NCBI GenBank assembly: GCA_963830775.1
Contig: CAWHNT010000022.1
Span: forward strand, 124,001 to 188,000
Length of the DNA stretch: 64,000 nt
Source of the DNA: CAWHNT01 sp963830775
GTDB lineage: Bacteria; Pseudomonadota; Alphaproteobacteria; Geminicoccales; Geminicoccaceae
Direction: 5' to 3'
The position numbers and the translations under genes are program-made. The notes under the pieces were generated by a model. It was not told the DNA's origin, made no database searches, and was given only the letters and a program-made list of their open reading frames with translations. Positions 9,967-21,930 of the stretch are shown in pieces; position 1 is the first letter of the stretch, and every line of letters begins with the position of its first letter.

Positions 9967-10827
9967 TTGGCGCGCAGTGCCGCTCTTCTCCTCTTCGTCC
10001 TGCTGGCCGGGGCCGGTTCCGCACCGGCCGCAGCACAGGGCATCGACCCTGTGCGGGCGGCGCTCGAGGCGCGCATCCAGCAGCTCGAGGAGGACATCCG
10101 GCGCCTGACCGGCCGGGTCGAGGAGCTGGAGTACCAGCAGGGCCAGCTCACCACCCGGCTCGAGAAGCTGGTCGGAGCCGTGGACGAGCGGCTGCGCACG
10201 GTCGAGAGCGCGCCGGCAGCACCCGCGCGCGAGGAGCCGCCGCAGGCGGTGCAGGCACCCGAGCCGCCGCCAGTGGTCGCAGCACCGCCGCCGCCAAGGC
10301 AGCCGGCGCCGGGCGCCCAGGCGCGCGCGCCCGCTCCCGATGTCGAGCCCGACGCCTCGGCCCAGCGCGGCTATGTGCTGGGCACGATCCCGCGCGATGC
10401 GGCACGAGGTGCGCCCACCGCCACAGCTCCGGCGCAGAGCGGTTCAGAAACCGGCTATGACGGTGCGCTCAAGCTCCTCCAGGCCGGCCGCTGGCCCGAG
10501 GCCGAGAAGGCCTTCCAGGACTTTCTCGAGACCAATCCCAGCGACTCCCGGGCCTCGGCCGCCGCCTACTGGCTGGGCGAGACCTACTATTTCCGTAAAG
10601 ACTACAAGACCGCGGCCGCCGCCTTCGCGCGCAACTACCGCACCTACGGCCCTGAAGCGCCGCGGGCACCCGACAACCTCCTGAAGCTCGGCATGTCGCT
10701 GCGGGCCCTGGGGGACCGGGAGAAGGCCTGCCAGACCTACGCCGAGCTTGCCAAGCGTCATCCCAACGCGCCCATGCCGGTCCGCCAGACCCTGACCCGT
10801 GAGCGCTCCGCCGCCGAGTGCGCCTGA
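9967..10827 (+). CDS. cpoB: Cell division coordinator CpoB (YbgF)
   Basis: About 286 residues from a TTG start at 9967, 24 bases after pal, preceded by GGGAACG. This start is chosen because it opens directly into a signal peptide (ARSAALLLFVLLAGAGSAPAAAQG). Then a trimerising coiled coil (about 35-70, ARIQQLEEDIRRLTGRVEEL), a proline-rich linker, and a C-terminal TPR domain (about 165-285, YDGALKLLQAGRWPEAEK). CpoB links peptidoglycan synthesis with Tol-driven constriction. Its end overlaps the proposed tilS start by 29 bases. Confidence 0.9.
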   Translation: MARSAALLLFVLLAGAGSAPAAAQGIDPVRAALEARIQQLEEDIRRLTGRVEELEYQQGQLTTRLEKLVGAVDERLRTVESAPAAPAREEPPQAVQAPEPPPVVAAPPPPRQPAPGAQARAPAPDVEPDASAQRGYVLGTIPRDAARGAPTATAPAQSGSETGYDGALKLLQAGRWPEAEKAFQDFLETNPSDSRASAAAYWLGETYYFRKDYKTAAAAFARNYRTYGPEAPRAPDNLLKLGMSLRALGDREKACQTYAELAKRHPNAPMPVRQTLTRERSAAECA

Positions 10828-12112
10828 GCCGCTGAGCCCGGCCGAGTTCGCGGCGGCGATGGCCGCCCTTGGCCCCTTCGAGCGCGCACCCCGGCTGGCC
10901 GTCGCCGTCTCCGGCGGTCCCGACAGCCTGGCCCTTACCCTCCTGGCCGCACGCTGGGCCGGACAGGTGGGCGGAACCGTCCAGGGCCTCACGGTGGATC
11001 ACGGGCTGCGGCCCGAGTCCGCAGCCGAGGCGGAGCAGGTCGTGGCATGGCTCGGCGCGCACGGCATCGTTTGCCGGGTCCTGACCTGGACCGGGCCCAA
11101 GCCCGCCACCGGTGTCCAGGCGGCAGCCCGCTCGGCACGCTACGCCCTGCTCGCCGCCGCCTGCCGCGAGGCCGGCATCCTGCACCTGCTGCTTGCCCAC
11201 CACGAGCTGGATCAGGCCGAGACCGCCTGCATGCGGGCGGAACGGGGAAGCGGCCAGCGCGGGCTCGCAGGCATGGCCGCGGTCAGCGAGCGTGCCGGGC
11301 TGCGGCTGCTGCGGCCTCTGCTTCGCTTTGCCCCCGAGCGGCTCAAGGCGACGCTGGTGGCGGTGGCCCAGCCCTGGCTCGACGACCCCGGCAACGTGGC
11401 CCAGCGGTTCCGCCGTGCGCGCCTCCGATCGCAAAAAGACTTCGATCGTACGGGCTGGCTCGCCGCCGCGAGTGCCGCCGCAGCGCTACGCACGGAGGCG
11501 GACCACGCCGTCGCCCGTTTCGCCGCGGCGGCGGTCACACCCAGTCCGCTGGGCTACCTCACGCTGGCACTCGGCCCCTGGCGCGAGCTGCCGGACGAGG
11601 TGGCGGAGCTGGTCCTCGCACGCTGCATCCTGGCGGTCTCGGGCCAGCCCTACGCGCCGCCGGCCGCGAGCATCACGAGGCTGGCCCAAAAGCTGCGGCA
11701 CGGCCCACAGGAACCCGGCGCCAGCCTTGGCGGGACCCTGCTCCTGCAACGGAAGCACCACCTCCTCGTCGTCCGCGAGCCCGGCCGCATCCGTGATCGC
11801 CGCGAGCTGGCGGCAGGCACCGAGCTTTTCTGGGACGGACGCTTTGCGATCCGCTACCACGCCGGCCCGGAGACGGTGCTGGCAGCCGCCATCGGCACTG
11901 CCGGCCAAGCTCTCCTGCGAGCCGAGTTCCGCCACGCCCGCCACGAATGGCGGCCGCCGCCGGCGGCACTCCTGGCCCTGCCCGGGCTCTGGCACGACGG
12001 CGCCATCCTGGCCTCGCCGCTGCACGTGGCGGACGGGATCCGCGCCGAGTTCGTCCTCCGGCCCGCGAACCCCGTGGCAACCGCACCCTTCGCGGGTCCG
12101 AATGTTGTTTGA
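10799..12112 (+). CDS. tilS: tRNA(Ile)-lysidine synthetase TilS
   Basis: About 437 residues from GTG 10799; an ATG at 10859 is an alternative start. TilS modifies the wobble C34 of tRNA-Ile(CAU) to lysidine with ATP, so that AUA is read as isoleucine. The N-type PP-loop VAVSGGPDSLALTLLA lies near residues 36-51, and the family segment HHELDQAETACMRAERGSG near residue 137. The C-terminal part is less conserved, as usual. It lies between cpoB and ftsH, the standard alphaproteobacterial position. Confidence 0.93.
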   Translation: MSAPPPSAPEPLSPAEFAAAMAALGPFERAPRLAVAVSGGPDSLALTLLAARWAGQVGGTVQGLTVDHGLRPESAAEAEQVVAWLGAHGIVCRVLTWTGPKPATGVQAAARSARYALLAAACREAGILHLLLAHHELDQAETACMRAERGSGQRGLAGMAAVSERAGLRLLRPLLRFAPERLKATLVAVAQPWLDDPGNVAQRFRRARLRSQKDFDRTGWLAAASAAAALRTEADHAVARFAAAAVTPSPLGYLTLALGPWRELPDEVAELVLARCILAVSGQPYAPPAASITRLAQKLRHGPQEPGASLGGTLLLQRKHHLLVVREPGRIRDRRELAAGTELFWDGRFAIRYHAGPETVLAAAIGTAGQALLRAEFRHARHEWRPPPAALLALPGLWHDGAILASPLHVADGIRAEFVLRPANPVATAPFAGPNVV

Positions 12113-12223
12113 AAGCAAGCCCTGCTTATCTAAGGTATCCCGACCGGAACCGGCGCGTTTGCCTGCGGGTTCACGCAGGTCGGGGAGAGGCAGCTCTGGG
12201 GGCTTCCAGCCAAGGCGGGCGAT

Positions 12224-14164
<1,941 letters not shown>

Positions 14165-14169
14165 GCCAA

Positions 14170-14191
14170 GGGACGCCCTCAGGGGCGTCCC
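14170..14191. terminator. Hairpin between convergent ftsH and beta-helix gene
   Basis: Perfect 9-bp inverted repeat (GGGACGCCC at 14170-14178 and GGGCGTCCC at 14183-14191) with a 4-base loop, 6 bases after the ftsH stop and overlapping the stop of the convergent gene. No T-run follows on the plus strand. A shared, bidirectional terminator is the likely role. Confidence 0.65.
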
Positions 14192-15234
14192 AGCTCCCAC
14201 GGGAAGCGCAGCCGGACCGGCTCGCGCATCGCGAAGTCCACCTCGCTGAACTCCCGCGCGGTCATGGGTGCCGTCCGCCAGGCGATGTTGCCGGGATTGC
14301 ACAAGGCTGCGTACTGCGCCTGCTCGTAGCGGATGTCGGTCGAGCTGCCGATGGCGTGGAAGGCCAGCGCCTTCGACAGGGGCTCGCCCCGTCCCGCCTG
14401 GCTGCCGCAGATGGTCTCCCGGCAGCGCACGCGGCGGAAGGTGACGCTCCGGCCGTTCGAGGCCGAGAAGCAGCCATTGCCCATCCGGATGGCGTCGACA
14501 TCCTCGACCAGCCCGCCGCTGGCCTCGCCGTCATGCTCGAAGATCACGCCGACCCCGCTGGGCGAGTTGTTGCCGTCGATGTGGCCGCGACGGACGGTGA
14601 CGTTGCTCGAGCGCCAGACGTTGACATTGTCCTCCGTCCACGCCGAATCGCCCGGGTTCAGCGTGTAGAAGTCCTCCAGCAACCCATCGTCGCTGCGCGC
14701 GAACTGGACCACCTGCCCACGCGGGAATGGCCCGCGAAAGTCGTAGCCCTCGATCAGCCTCAGCACCGCTCCCGGGCACCGGTCGAGGAAGACGCCGCTC
14801 GATCCCCTCTCGAGCCGGGCAGCGGTGATGGCGATCCCTGCCGAGGAGCGGCACAGGATATTGTTGCGCTGGCTGCTGTCGTTGGCCCCCGACGGCGGAG
14901 CGCCATCGTGGACGATGTGGACGTTCTCGATCCGCACCCCATGGGCCTTCTCGATCAGGATGCCCACGCCACGGGTGTGATGCACCTCGACATTGCGGAC
15001 CACGACATCCCGCAAGCCCCGAACCGTGATGCCGGCCACGTCCTCGGCCACGATCCTGAGCCCCTCGATCAGCTCCCCGTCGCGGGTAGCGGTCACCGGG
15101 CCGGAAGCGGCAAGCGAGCCCGGCCCGGAGAGGGTGACGGTCTCCGCCTCGGCCGTGCCGAGCCAGCCCAGCAAGGCTGCCCACGCCAGTCTGTTCAGGG
15201 TGATCCTCGGGATATCGCCAGCTCCTTCCGTCAC
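14179..15234 (-). CDS. Exported right-handed beta-helix protein
   Basis: 351 residues from GTG 15234, chosen because GTGA overlaps the stop of the upstream small membrane gene and opens a signal peptide (TLNRLAWAALLGWLGTAEA). The body is made of repeating units of the IxVRGLRDVVVRNVEVHHTRG and VGILIEKAHGVRIENVHIVH type, as in parallel beta-helix (PbH1) proteins such as pectate-lyase-like or NosD-like folds. No lyase active site is recognisable, so substrate and activity are unknown. Coupled to the small membrane protein upstream. Confidence 0.75.
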   Translation of the reverse strand: MTEGAGDIPRITLNRLAWAALLGWLGTAEAETVTLSGPGSLAASGPVTATRDGELIEGLRIVAEDVAGITVRGLRDVVVRNVEVHHTRGVGILIEKAHGVRIENVHIVHDGAPPSGANDSSQRNNILCRSSAGIAITAARLERGSSGVFLDRCPGAVLRLIEGYDFRGPFPRGQVVQFARSDDGLLEDFYTLNPGDSAWTEDNVNVWRSSNVTVRRGHIDGNNSPSGVGVIFEHDGEASGGLVEDVDAIRMGNGCFSASNGRSVTFRRVRCRETICGSQAGRGEPLSKALAFHAIGSSTDIRYEQAQYAALCNPGNIAWRTAPMTAREFSEVDFAMREPVRLRFPWELGRP

Positions 15235-15500
15235 CAGATCGCGATCAGATCGACCGCGAAGCGAAGGGCGACAGAGACGGCGGAGGCGGCGGCCGCGAGA
15301 GCCGCGCGGCGGTTGAGGACGCCGTTGCGGTTGATCGCCGTGACCACGCGGTTGAAGTCGCCGGCGTCGAGAGGCTCGAACCGCGAGACCCGGCGCAGTT
15401 GCCGGGTACCGGCCAGATACCACCACCAGGCGGCGAGCAGGGCCGTCACAACGCCCAGGGCATCGAGAGCCAGGGTTCCAAGGTATAGTCCGGACGGCAT
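15231..15500 (-). CDS. Small membrane protein of unknown function
   Basis: 89 residues. Two predicted membrane segments: about residues 7-31 (LGTLALDALGVVTALLAAWW) and about 66-88 (AAAASAVSVALRFAVDLIAIW), joined by a basic segment (RRVSRFEPLDAGDFNRVV). Its stop overlaps the start of the beta-helix protein gene by four bases, so the two are probably co-expressed. I do not recognise the family. Confidence 0.6.
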   Translation of the reverse strand: MPSGLYLGTLALDALGVVTALLAAWWWYLAGTRQLRRVSRFEPLDAGDFNRVVTAINRNGVLNRRAALAAAASAVSVALRFAVDLIAIW

Positions 15501-15586
15501 GGCCCTCTCCCGGAGCCGGGCGGTACCGGATTCTATCGTGCCCGGTACCGCCCGGCCAGGATGTCACCTGTGCCCCGACCTTGCGC

Positions 15587-16579
15587 CTACGAGGTGGCGG
15601 AGATACCGGCGCTGGCCCGGCCGGTCCGCCACAGCGAGACCAGGACACCGCCCGCGAGCAGGGCAAGCGTCACGCCCAGCGAGATCGCCGGGTCGATCTT
15701 GCCGTACAGCTGGTTGTAGAAGATCTTGAGCCCGATGAAGATCAGCACCAGCGACAGAGCATATTTCAGGTAGCGGAAGCGGCTCACCATCGCCGCCAGG
15801 GCGAAATAGAGCGCCCTCAGCCCCAGGATGGCGAAGATGTTGCTGGTGTAGACGATATAGGGATCGGTGGTGATCGCGAAGATCGCCGGGATGCTGTCGA
15901 CGGCGAAGATCAGGTCGGCGACCTCGACCAGAACGAGGGCCAGGAAGAGCGGTGTCGCCCACAGCACCTGACGCTCAGGCCGCGCCGGATGCGGCAGCCG
16001 GACGAAGAAGCGGTCGCCGTGCAGGCGGTCGGTGACGGGGACGAGCCGCCGGACCAGCCGCAGCACCGGGTTGTCCTCGATGCGCGGCATGCTGTCGGCG
16101 ACCAGCAGCATCTTCACGCCGGTGAAGACGAGGAAGGCGCCGAAGATCCAGAGCACCCAGGCGAACTCGCTCACCAGGGCCGCACCCAGCCCGATCATCA
16201 CCGCCCGCAGCACCACCACGCCCAGGATGCCCCAGAACAGCACCCGGTGCTGCAGGGCGGACGGCACGGCGAAGTAGGCGAAGATCAGCGAGATGACGAA
16301 GACGTTGTCGAGCGCCAGGCTCTTCTCGACCAGGAAGCCCGTGAGGTAGGCCATGCCGGCGTCCGAGCCCAGGGACCACCAGAGCCAGCCGCCGAAGGCC
16401 AGGGCCACGGCGATGTAGAGGGCGCTGAGCCACAGGCTCTCGCGCGCCGTCACCTCGCGGGTGCGCCGGTGCAGGACCCCGAGGTCGAAGGCCAGGAGGC
16501 CCAGGACGATGCCCAGAAAGAGGAGCCAGAGCCAGAACGGCTTGCCCAGAAGCTCAACAACCAACAGGTCGACGGCCAT
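15587..16579 (-). CDS. TerC/Alx family integral membrane protein
   Basis: 330 residues with about nine membrane segments. It carries the TerC family features: FWLWLLFLGIVLGLLAFDLGVLHR at the start, the acidic membrane motif GFLVEKSLALDNVFVISLIF near residue 75-95, and the second copy LVEVADLIFAVDSIPAIFAIT near residue 230-250. TerC-type proteins (Alx, MeeF/MeeY) are linked to manganese export and metalation of secreted enzymes, and historically to tellurite resistance; metal export is the best inference here. It stands alone. The 175-base leader does not match a manganese riboswitch that I can recognise. Confidence 0.92.
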   Translation of the reverse strand: MAVDLLVVELLGKPFWLWLLFLGIVLGLLAFDLGVLHRRTREVTARESLWLSALYIAVALAFGGWLWWSLGSDAGMAYLTGFLVEKSLALDNVFVISLIFAYFAVPSALQHRVLFWGILGVVVLRAVMIGLGAALVSEFAWVLWIFGAFLVFTGVKMLLVADSMPRIEDNPVLRLVRRLVPVTDRLHGDRFFVRLPHPARPERQVLWATPLFLALVLVEVADLIFAVDSIPAIFAITTDPYIVYTSNIFAILGLRALYFALAAMVSRFRYLKYALSLVLIFIGLKIFYNQLYGKIDPAISLGVTLALLAGGVLVSLWRTGRASAGISATS

Positions 16580-16754
16580 GCGTCGAGCCCTCCAGGTGCG
16601 ATCGCGCCCGTCGGCGCGGTGGCAGATGGAAGGTCCGACATCGCGGTCGACGGCTCGACCGCCAGAGGGGCCCGGACACGGCCGGCCAGATGGGCGGCAG
16701 CCCGGGGCCCATCAAGAGAGGGAGTCAGGCCCTTACGCCGATTTAACCCGGCAG

Positions 16755-17874
16755 CTACCTGCCCATCGCAACCGCCGAGGTCAGCGGCTCGTAATCCCCG
16801 TTCGTCCACACCTGCCACCGCCAGCCGGCGTCCTTCAGGTCGCCCTTGGCGTCGAACGCGACCCGGCCAAGGACGCTCTCGAACCTGGCGCGGTGCAGCG
16901 TTTCGGTGACCGCTGACAGGATCGAGGGTGCCGGCCCGCTCCGCCGCCTGCGCCCAGACCTCGACCGCGGCATAGGTGGCGAGGCTGGTCGGACGCCATC
17001 CGAGACCCCGGGCGCGGAGCTCGTGCAGCACCCGGCTGTCCGCCGGCCCCACATCGGTCCGGCCGGTGAAGACCGTGCCCGCACCCGCGGCACCGGCGAG
17101 CTCCCAGAACTCGGCCATGCCCAGCGCGTGTCCACCGACCAGTCGGAGCCTGTCGCCGCGCTCCCTGAGTACGCGCACGATCCGTGCTGCATCCGGCCCG
17201 TAACCGCCGATATAGGCCACGTCGATGTCGGCCGCACGAAGCTGCTCGACGACGGTCGAGTAGTCGTCCAGCCCCGGCTGGTAGGCTGCACGCAGCTCCT
17301 CCGCCACGCCCTGCCGGCGCAGGCCGCGTCGCACCTCGGCCGCGAGGCCCGCACCGTAGGTGCTGCCGTCGTGCAGGATCGCGATCCTGCCGTGGCGGTA
17401 CTGGCCGGCCAGAAGATCGGCGGCGAGCCGGCCCTGGACATCGTCGCGGCCGATCAGCCTGAAGACGTTGTGCCGGCCCTCCTCGGTCAGCCGGGGGTGA
17501 CTCGCGGTGGTCGTCATCATCGGCACCCCGGCCGCTTCGTAGACCGGCGCTGCCATCAGCGAGGAGTGCGAGCAGAGATGGCCGACCACGAACAGGACAC
17601 CGGCATCGACCAGCTGCTGTGCTGCCGTCTCCGCCTCCCCGACGCCGCAGGCATCGTCGGCGTAGACAAGCCGGACGGGATGGTCGAGCACCCCGCCGCG
17701 CTCGTTGAGGTCCTTGACCGCGAGGTCGACGGCGATCTGATGGCGGGCCCCGGTCGTGGCAAAGGGCCCGCTGAGCGAGGTGGCGAAGCCGATCCGGATC
17801 TCGTCTGCGGCCCCGGCTTCGTGGATGGACAGGATCAGCAGGACGGCGAACAGAAGTTTCGGGCATCGGAGCAT
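16755..17874 (-). CDS. Branched-chain amino acid-type ABC substrate-binding protein (frameshifted)
   Basis: About 370 residues from ATG 17874. A signal peptide (MLRCPKLLFAVLLILSIHEAGA) precedes a type I periplasmic binding fold: IRIGFATSLSGPFATTGARH at the start of the mature part, LVYADDACGVGEAETAAQQL, and a VFTGRTDVG hinge segment. This is the LivJ/LivK family. Near 16905-16915 the frame shifts by one base; the natural C-terminus (FESVLGRVAFDAKGDLKDAG, then WRWQVWTNGDYEP) is in the next frame and ends at 16755. It lies 117 bases downstream of livF on the same strand, so it is the likely binding protein of the Liv importer. Confidence 0.85.
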
Positions 17875-17991
17875 GGCGCGCTTCCCCTCGCGGCCACGAA
17901 GGACCAAGTCTTTTGGCTATGCTCCTACAGTAAACCCCTGCCGCCGCCGCACATGTGCGAAAAACCACTCTTCAACGGCGGCATAGCGGCC

Positions 17992-18702
17992 CTAGTGACC
18001 GCCCTCGAGATAGGCTGCCCGCACCTCGGGATTGGCCAGGAGCTCGGCCCCGCTGCCCTGCATGACCACGCGACCGGTCGAGAGCACGTAGGCCCGATGG
18101 GCGATGCGGAGCGCCTGATAGGCGTTCTGCTCGACCAGGAGGATGGTCAGACCCTCGGTGCGGTTGATCTCGACGATGGCGCGGAAGATCTGCTGCACCA
18201 GCAGCGGGGCCAGACCCAGCGAGGGCTCGTCGAGCAGCAGCATCTTGGGGCGGGCGAGCAGCGCGCGGCCGATCGCCAGCATCTGCTGCTCGCCGCCGGA
18301 GAGCGTGCCGCCGCGCTGATGCAGGCGCTCCTTCAGCCGCGGGAAGAGGGTGAAGATCCGCTCCACGTCCTCCTCGAAATGGGCGCCGCCGGTGGGGACG
18401 GCACCCATCTGCAGGTTCTCGTGCACGGTCATGCGCGGGAAGATGCGCCGGCCTTCGGGCGACTGGCTGATGCCCAGCTTGACGATGTCGTAGGTGTTCA
18501 GCCGGGTGATGTCGTGGCCCTGGAAGACGACCCGGCCTTCGCTGGCGCGCGGGCTGCCGCAGATGGTCATGAGCAGGGTCGACTTGCCGGCCCCGTTCGA
18601 GCCGATGATGGTGACGATCTCGCCTTGCGCCACCTCGACGCTGACACCCTTCAGGGCCTCGATATTGCCGTATCGGGTGTGGACGTCCTCCAGCCGCAGC
18701 AT
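17992..18702 (-). CDS. livF: Branched-chain amino acid ABC transporter ATPase LivF
   Basis: 236 residues from ATG 18702, which overlaps the livG stop (ATGA). Walker A IIGSNGAGKSTL near residue 33-44, signature LSGGEQQML and Walker B KMLLLDEPSLGL are all present. The short length, the N-terminus MLRLEDVHTRYGNIEALKG and the ISQSPEGRRIFPRMTVHENL segment separate LivF from LivG. It powers uptake of branched-chain or other hydrophobic/neutral amino acids with LivG, LivH and LivM. Confidence 0.95.
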   Translation of the reverse strand: MLRLEDVHTRYGNIEALKGVSVEVAQGEIVTIIGSNGAGKSTLLMTICGSPRASEGRVVFQGHDITRLNTYDIVKLGISQSPEGRRIFPRMTVHENLQMGAVPTGGAHFEEDVERIFTLFPRLKERLHQRGGTLSGGEQQMLAIGRALLARPKMLLLDEPSLGLAPLLVQQIFRAIVEINRTEGLTILLVEQNAYQALRIAHRAYVLSTGRVVMQGSGAELLANPEVRAAYLEGGH

Positions 18703-19549
18703 CAGACCGGGATCCCCTCGGCCCGGAGGTCCTGCTTCACCTCGGCCGGCAGGTCCTCCTCCTCGGGCTCGCCCAGATAGGCCTTGATGACGTTGGCATC
18801 GGTGCGGATCTGCTCCGGCGTGCCGTCGGCGATCTTCTTGCCGTAGTCGATGACCACGATATGGTCCGAGATCCGCATCACCATGCCCATATCGTGCTCG
18901 ATCAGCAGGATGCCGATCCGCGTCTCGTCGCGGATCTGGAGCAGGAGGTCGGCCAGCTCGTGGGTCTCGCGCGGGTTGAGGCCGGCTGCCGGCTCGTCGA
19001 GGCAGAGGATCCTGGGGCTCGAGCACATGGCACGCGCGATCTCGAGCTTGCGCTGCTCGCCATAGGCCAGGTTGCCGGCCATCCAGTCGGCCCGAGCCGT
19101 GAGGCCGGTGCGCTCGAGCCAGTACCTGGCGAGCTCCACGGCCTTGGCCTCGGCCGCGCGGTAGCCGGGAAGCCCCAGGAGGCCATAGACCGAGAAGCCC
19201 GAGGCCAGCATCAGCCCGTTGTGCTGGGCCACCAGCAGGTTCTCGAGCGCACTCATCTTCGCGAACAGGCGGATGTTCTGGAAGGTGCGGGCGAGCCCGT
19301 GGCGGGCGACCTTGAACCCGTCCAGCTGCTCCAGCCGCACCTCGCCCTGGTGCCCGCGGAAGAGCAGCTCGCCCACGGTCGGGCGGTAGAAGCCGGTGAG
19401 GCAGTTGAAGACCGTGGTCTTGCCGGCACCGTTGGGGCCGATGATGGCCGTGATCTCGCGGTCGAAGCAGGTGAAGTTGAGGTCGTCGACGGCGACGAGG
19501 CCGCCGAAGCGCATGGTGAGATGGTTGACCTCGAGCAGCGGCTCGGCCA

Positions 19550-19550
<1 letters not shown>
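18702..19550 (-). CDS. livG: Branched-chain amino acid ABC transporter ATPase LivG
   Basis: 282 residues. Walker A IIGPNGAGKTTVFNCLTGFY near residue 38-57, signature LAYGEQRKLEIARAM, Walker B ILCLDEPAAGLNP. The long insertion after Walker A and the LARTFQNIRLFAKMSALENL segment are characteristic of LivG. The C-terminal extension after GTPEQIRTDANVIKAYLG is about 25 residues and acidic, slightly longer than usual. It overlaps livM upstream by one base and livF downstream by an ATGA. Confidence 0.95.
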
Positions 19551-20854
<1,304 letters not shown>

Positions 20855-20858
20855 CGCC

Positions 20859-21773
20859 TCAGACCTTCTCGATCTCGGGCCGGCCGAGCAGGCCCGTGGG
20901 CAGGAAGATCAGCACCACGACCAGGATGCCGAAGGCCGCCACATCCTTGTACTGGATCGTGAAGTAGCCGGAGAAGAAGGCCTCCACGAGACCCAGCACG
21001 AGGCCGCCCAGCATGGCACCCGGGATCGAGCCGATCCCGCCCAGGACGGCCGCGGTGAACGCCTTCACGCCGGCGAGGAAGCCGATGAAGAAGTCGATCA
21101 CGCCGTAATAGAGGGTCGCCATCAGCCCGGCCACGGCGGCGAGTGCCGCCCCCATGACGAAGGTGAGCGAGATCGTGCGGTCGACGTTGACGCCGCACAG
21201 GCCCGCCATCTTCAGGTCCTGCTCGCAGGCGCGCTGGGCCCGGCCCAGGGGCGTGCGCGCGATCAGGAGCGAGAAGGCCAGCATCAGGACGAGGGTGAGC
21301 AGGATGACGAAGATCTGCACGTAGCCGATCTGGACCGGAAAGCCGCTCTGCTGCCCGAACACGAAGCCGCCGCTGATCACCGGCCGCAGCGGCTTCACGT
21401 TGGCCCCCTGCACGATCTGGACATAGTTCTGCAGGAAGATCGAGACGCCGATGGCGGAGATCAGCGGTGCCAGCCGGAACGAGCCGCGCAAGGGCCGGTA
21501 GGCCATGCGCTCCACCGTCCAGCCATACATGGCGGTGATGATCATGGCGACGACGAGCACGGTGAGCAGTGCCAGCGGCACCCAGGTGATCCCCAACGTG
21601 CCCAACAGCGTGAAGACGATGATCGTGAGAAAGGCCCCGATCATGTAGATCTCGCCGTGGGCGAAGTTGATCATCCCGATGATGCCGTAGACCATGCTGT
21701 AGCCGATCGCGATCAGCCCATACATGGAGCCCAGTGTCAGGCCGTTGATCAGCTGCTGCAGGAAGTAGTTCAT
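20859..21773 (-). CDS. livH: Branched-chain amino acid ABC transporter permease LivH
   Basis: 304 residues from ATG 21773 (MNYFLQQLINGLTLGSMYGL), the standard LivH start; an in-frame Met further upstream would add an unlikely Arg/Pro-rich leader. About eight membrane segments; conserved MVYGIIGMINFAHGEIYMIG near residue 25-45 and the EAA-like loop RACEQDLKMAGLCGVNVDRT. It is the first gene of livHMGF plus the downstream binding-protein gene. The promoter should lie in the 157-base divergent gap before 21931. Confidence 0.95.
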   Translation of the reverse strand: MNYFLQQLINGLTLGSMYGLIAIGYSMVYGIIGMINFAHGEIYMIGAFLTIIVFTLLGTLGITWVPLALLTVLVVAMIITAMYGWTVERMAYRPLRGSFRLAPLISAIGVSIFLQNYVQIVQGANVKPLRPVISGGFVFGQQSGFPVQIGYVQIFVILLTLVLMLAFSLLIARTPLGRAQRACEQDLKMAGLCGVNVDRTISLTFVMGAALAAVAGLMATLYYGVIDFFIGFLAGVKAFTAAVLGGIGSIPGAMLGGLVLGLVEAFFSGYFTIQYKDVAAFGILVVVLIFLPTGLLGRPEIEKV

Positions 21774-21930
21774 TGGTTGTTCGCTCGGACGGTGACGACC
21801 GGCAGCTGGAACGGTGCGGAGAGCAGCCATCCCAGCCCCCTGCACCCCTTTGGACTGCGCCAGCCCCGACGGCTTGTCAATCCAGCCATGACGGCGCTAG
21901 CTGGACGTTGATCGGGTGGAGGAGATCAGG

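Noticed and set aside
15587..16579. Tellurite resistance as the role of the TerC-like gene
   Set aside because: No other ter genes are nearby; the Alx/TerC membrane family is better tied to manganese export.
16580..16754. Manganese (yybP-ykoY) riboswitch in the TerC leader
   Set aside because: The leader has GC-rich hairpins, but I could not find the conserved GGGGAGUAG-type core. A covariance search with Rfam RF00080 would decide.
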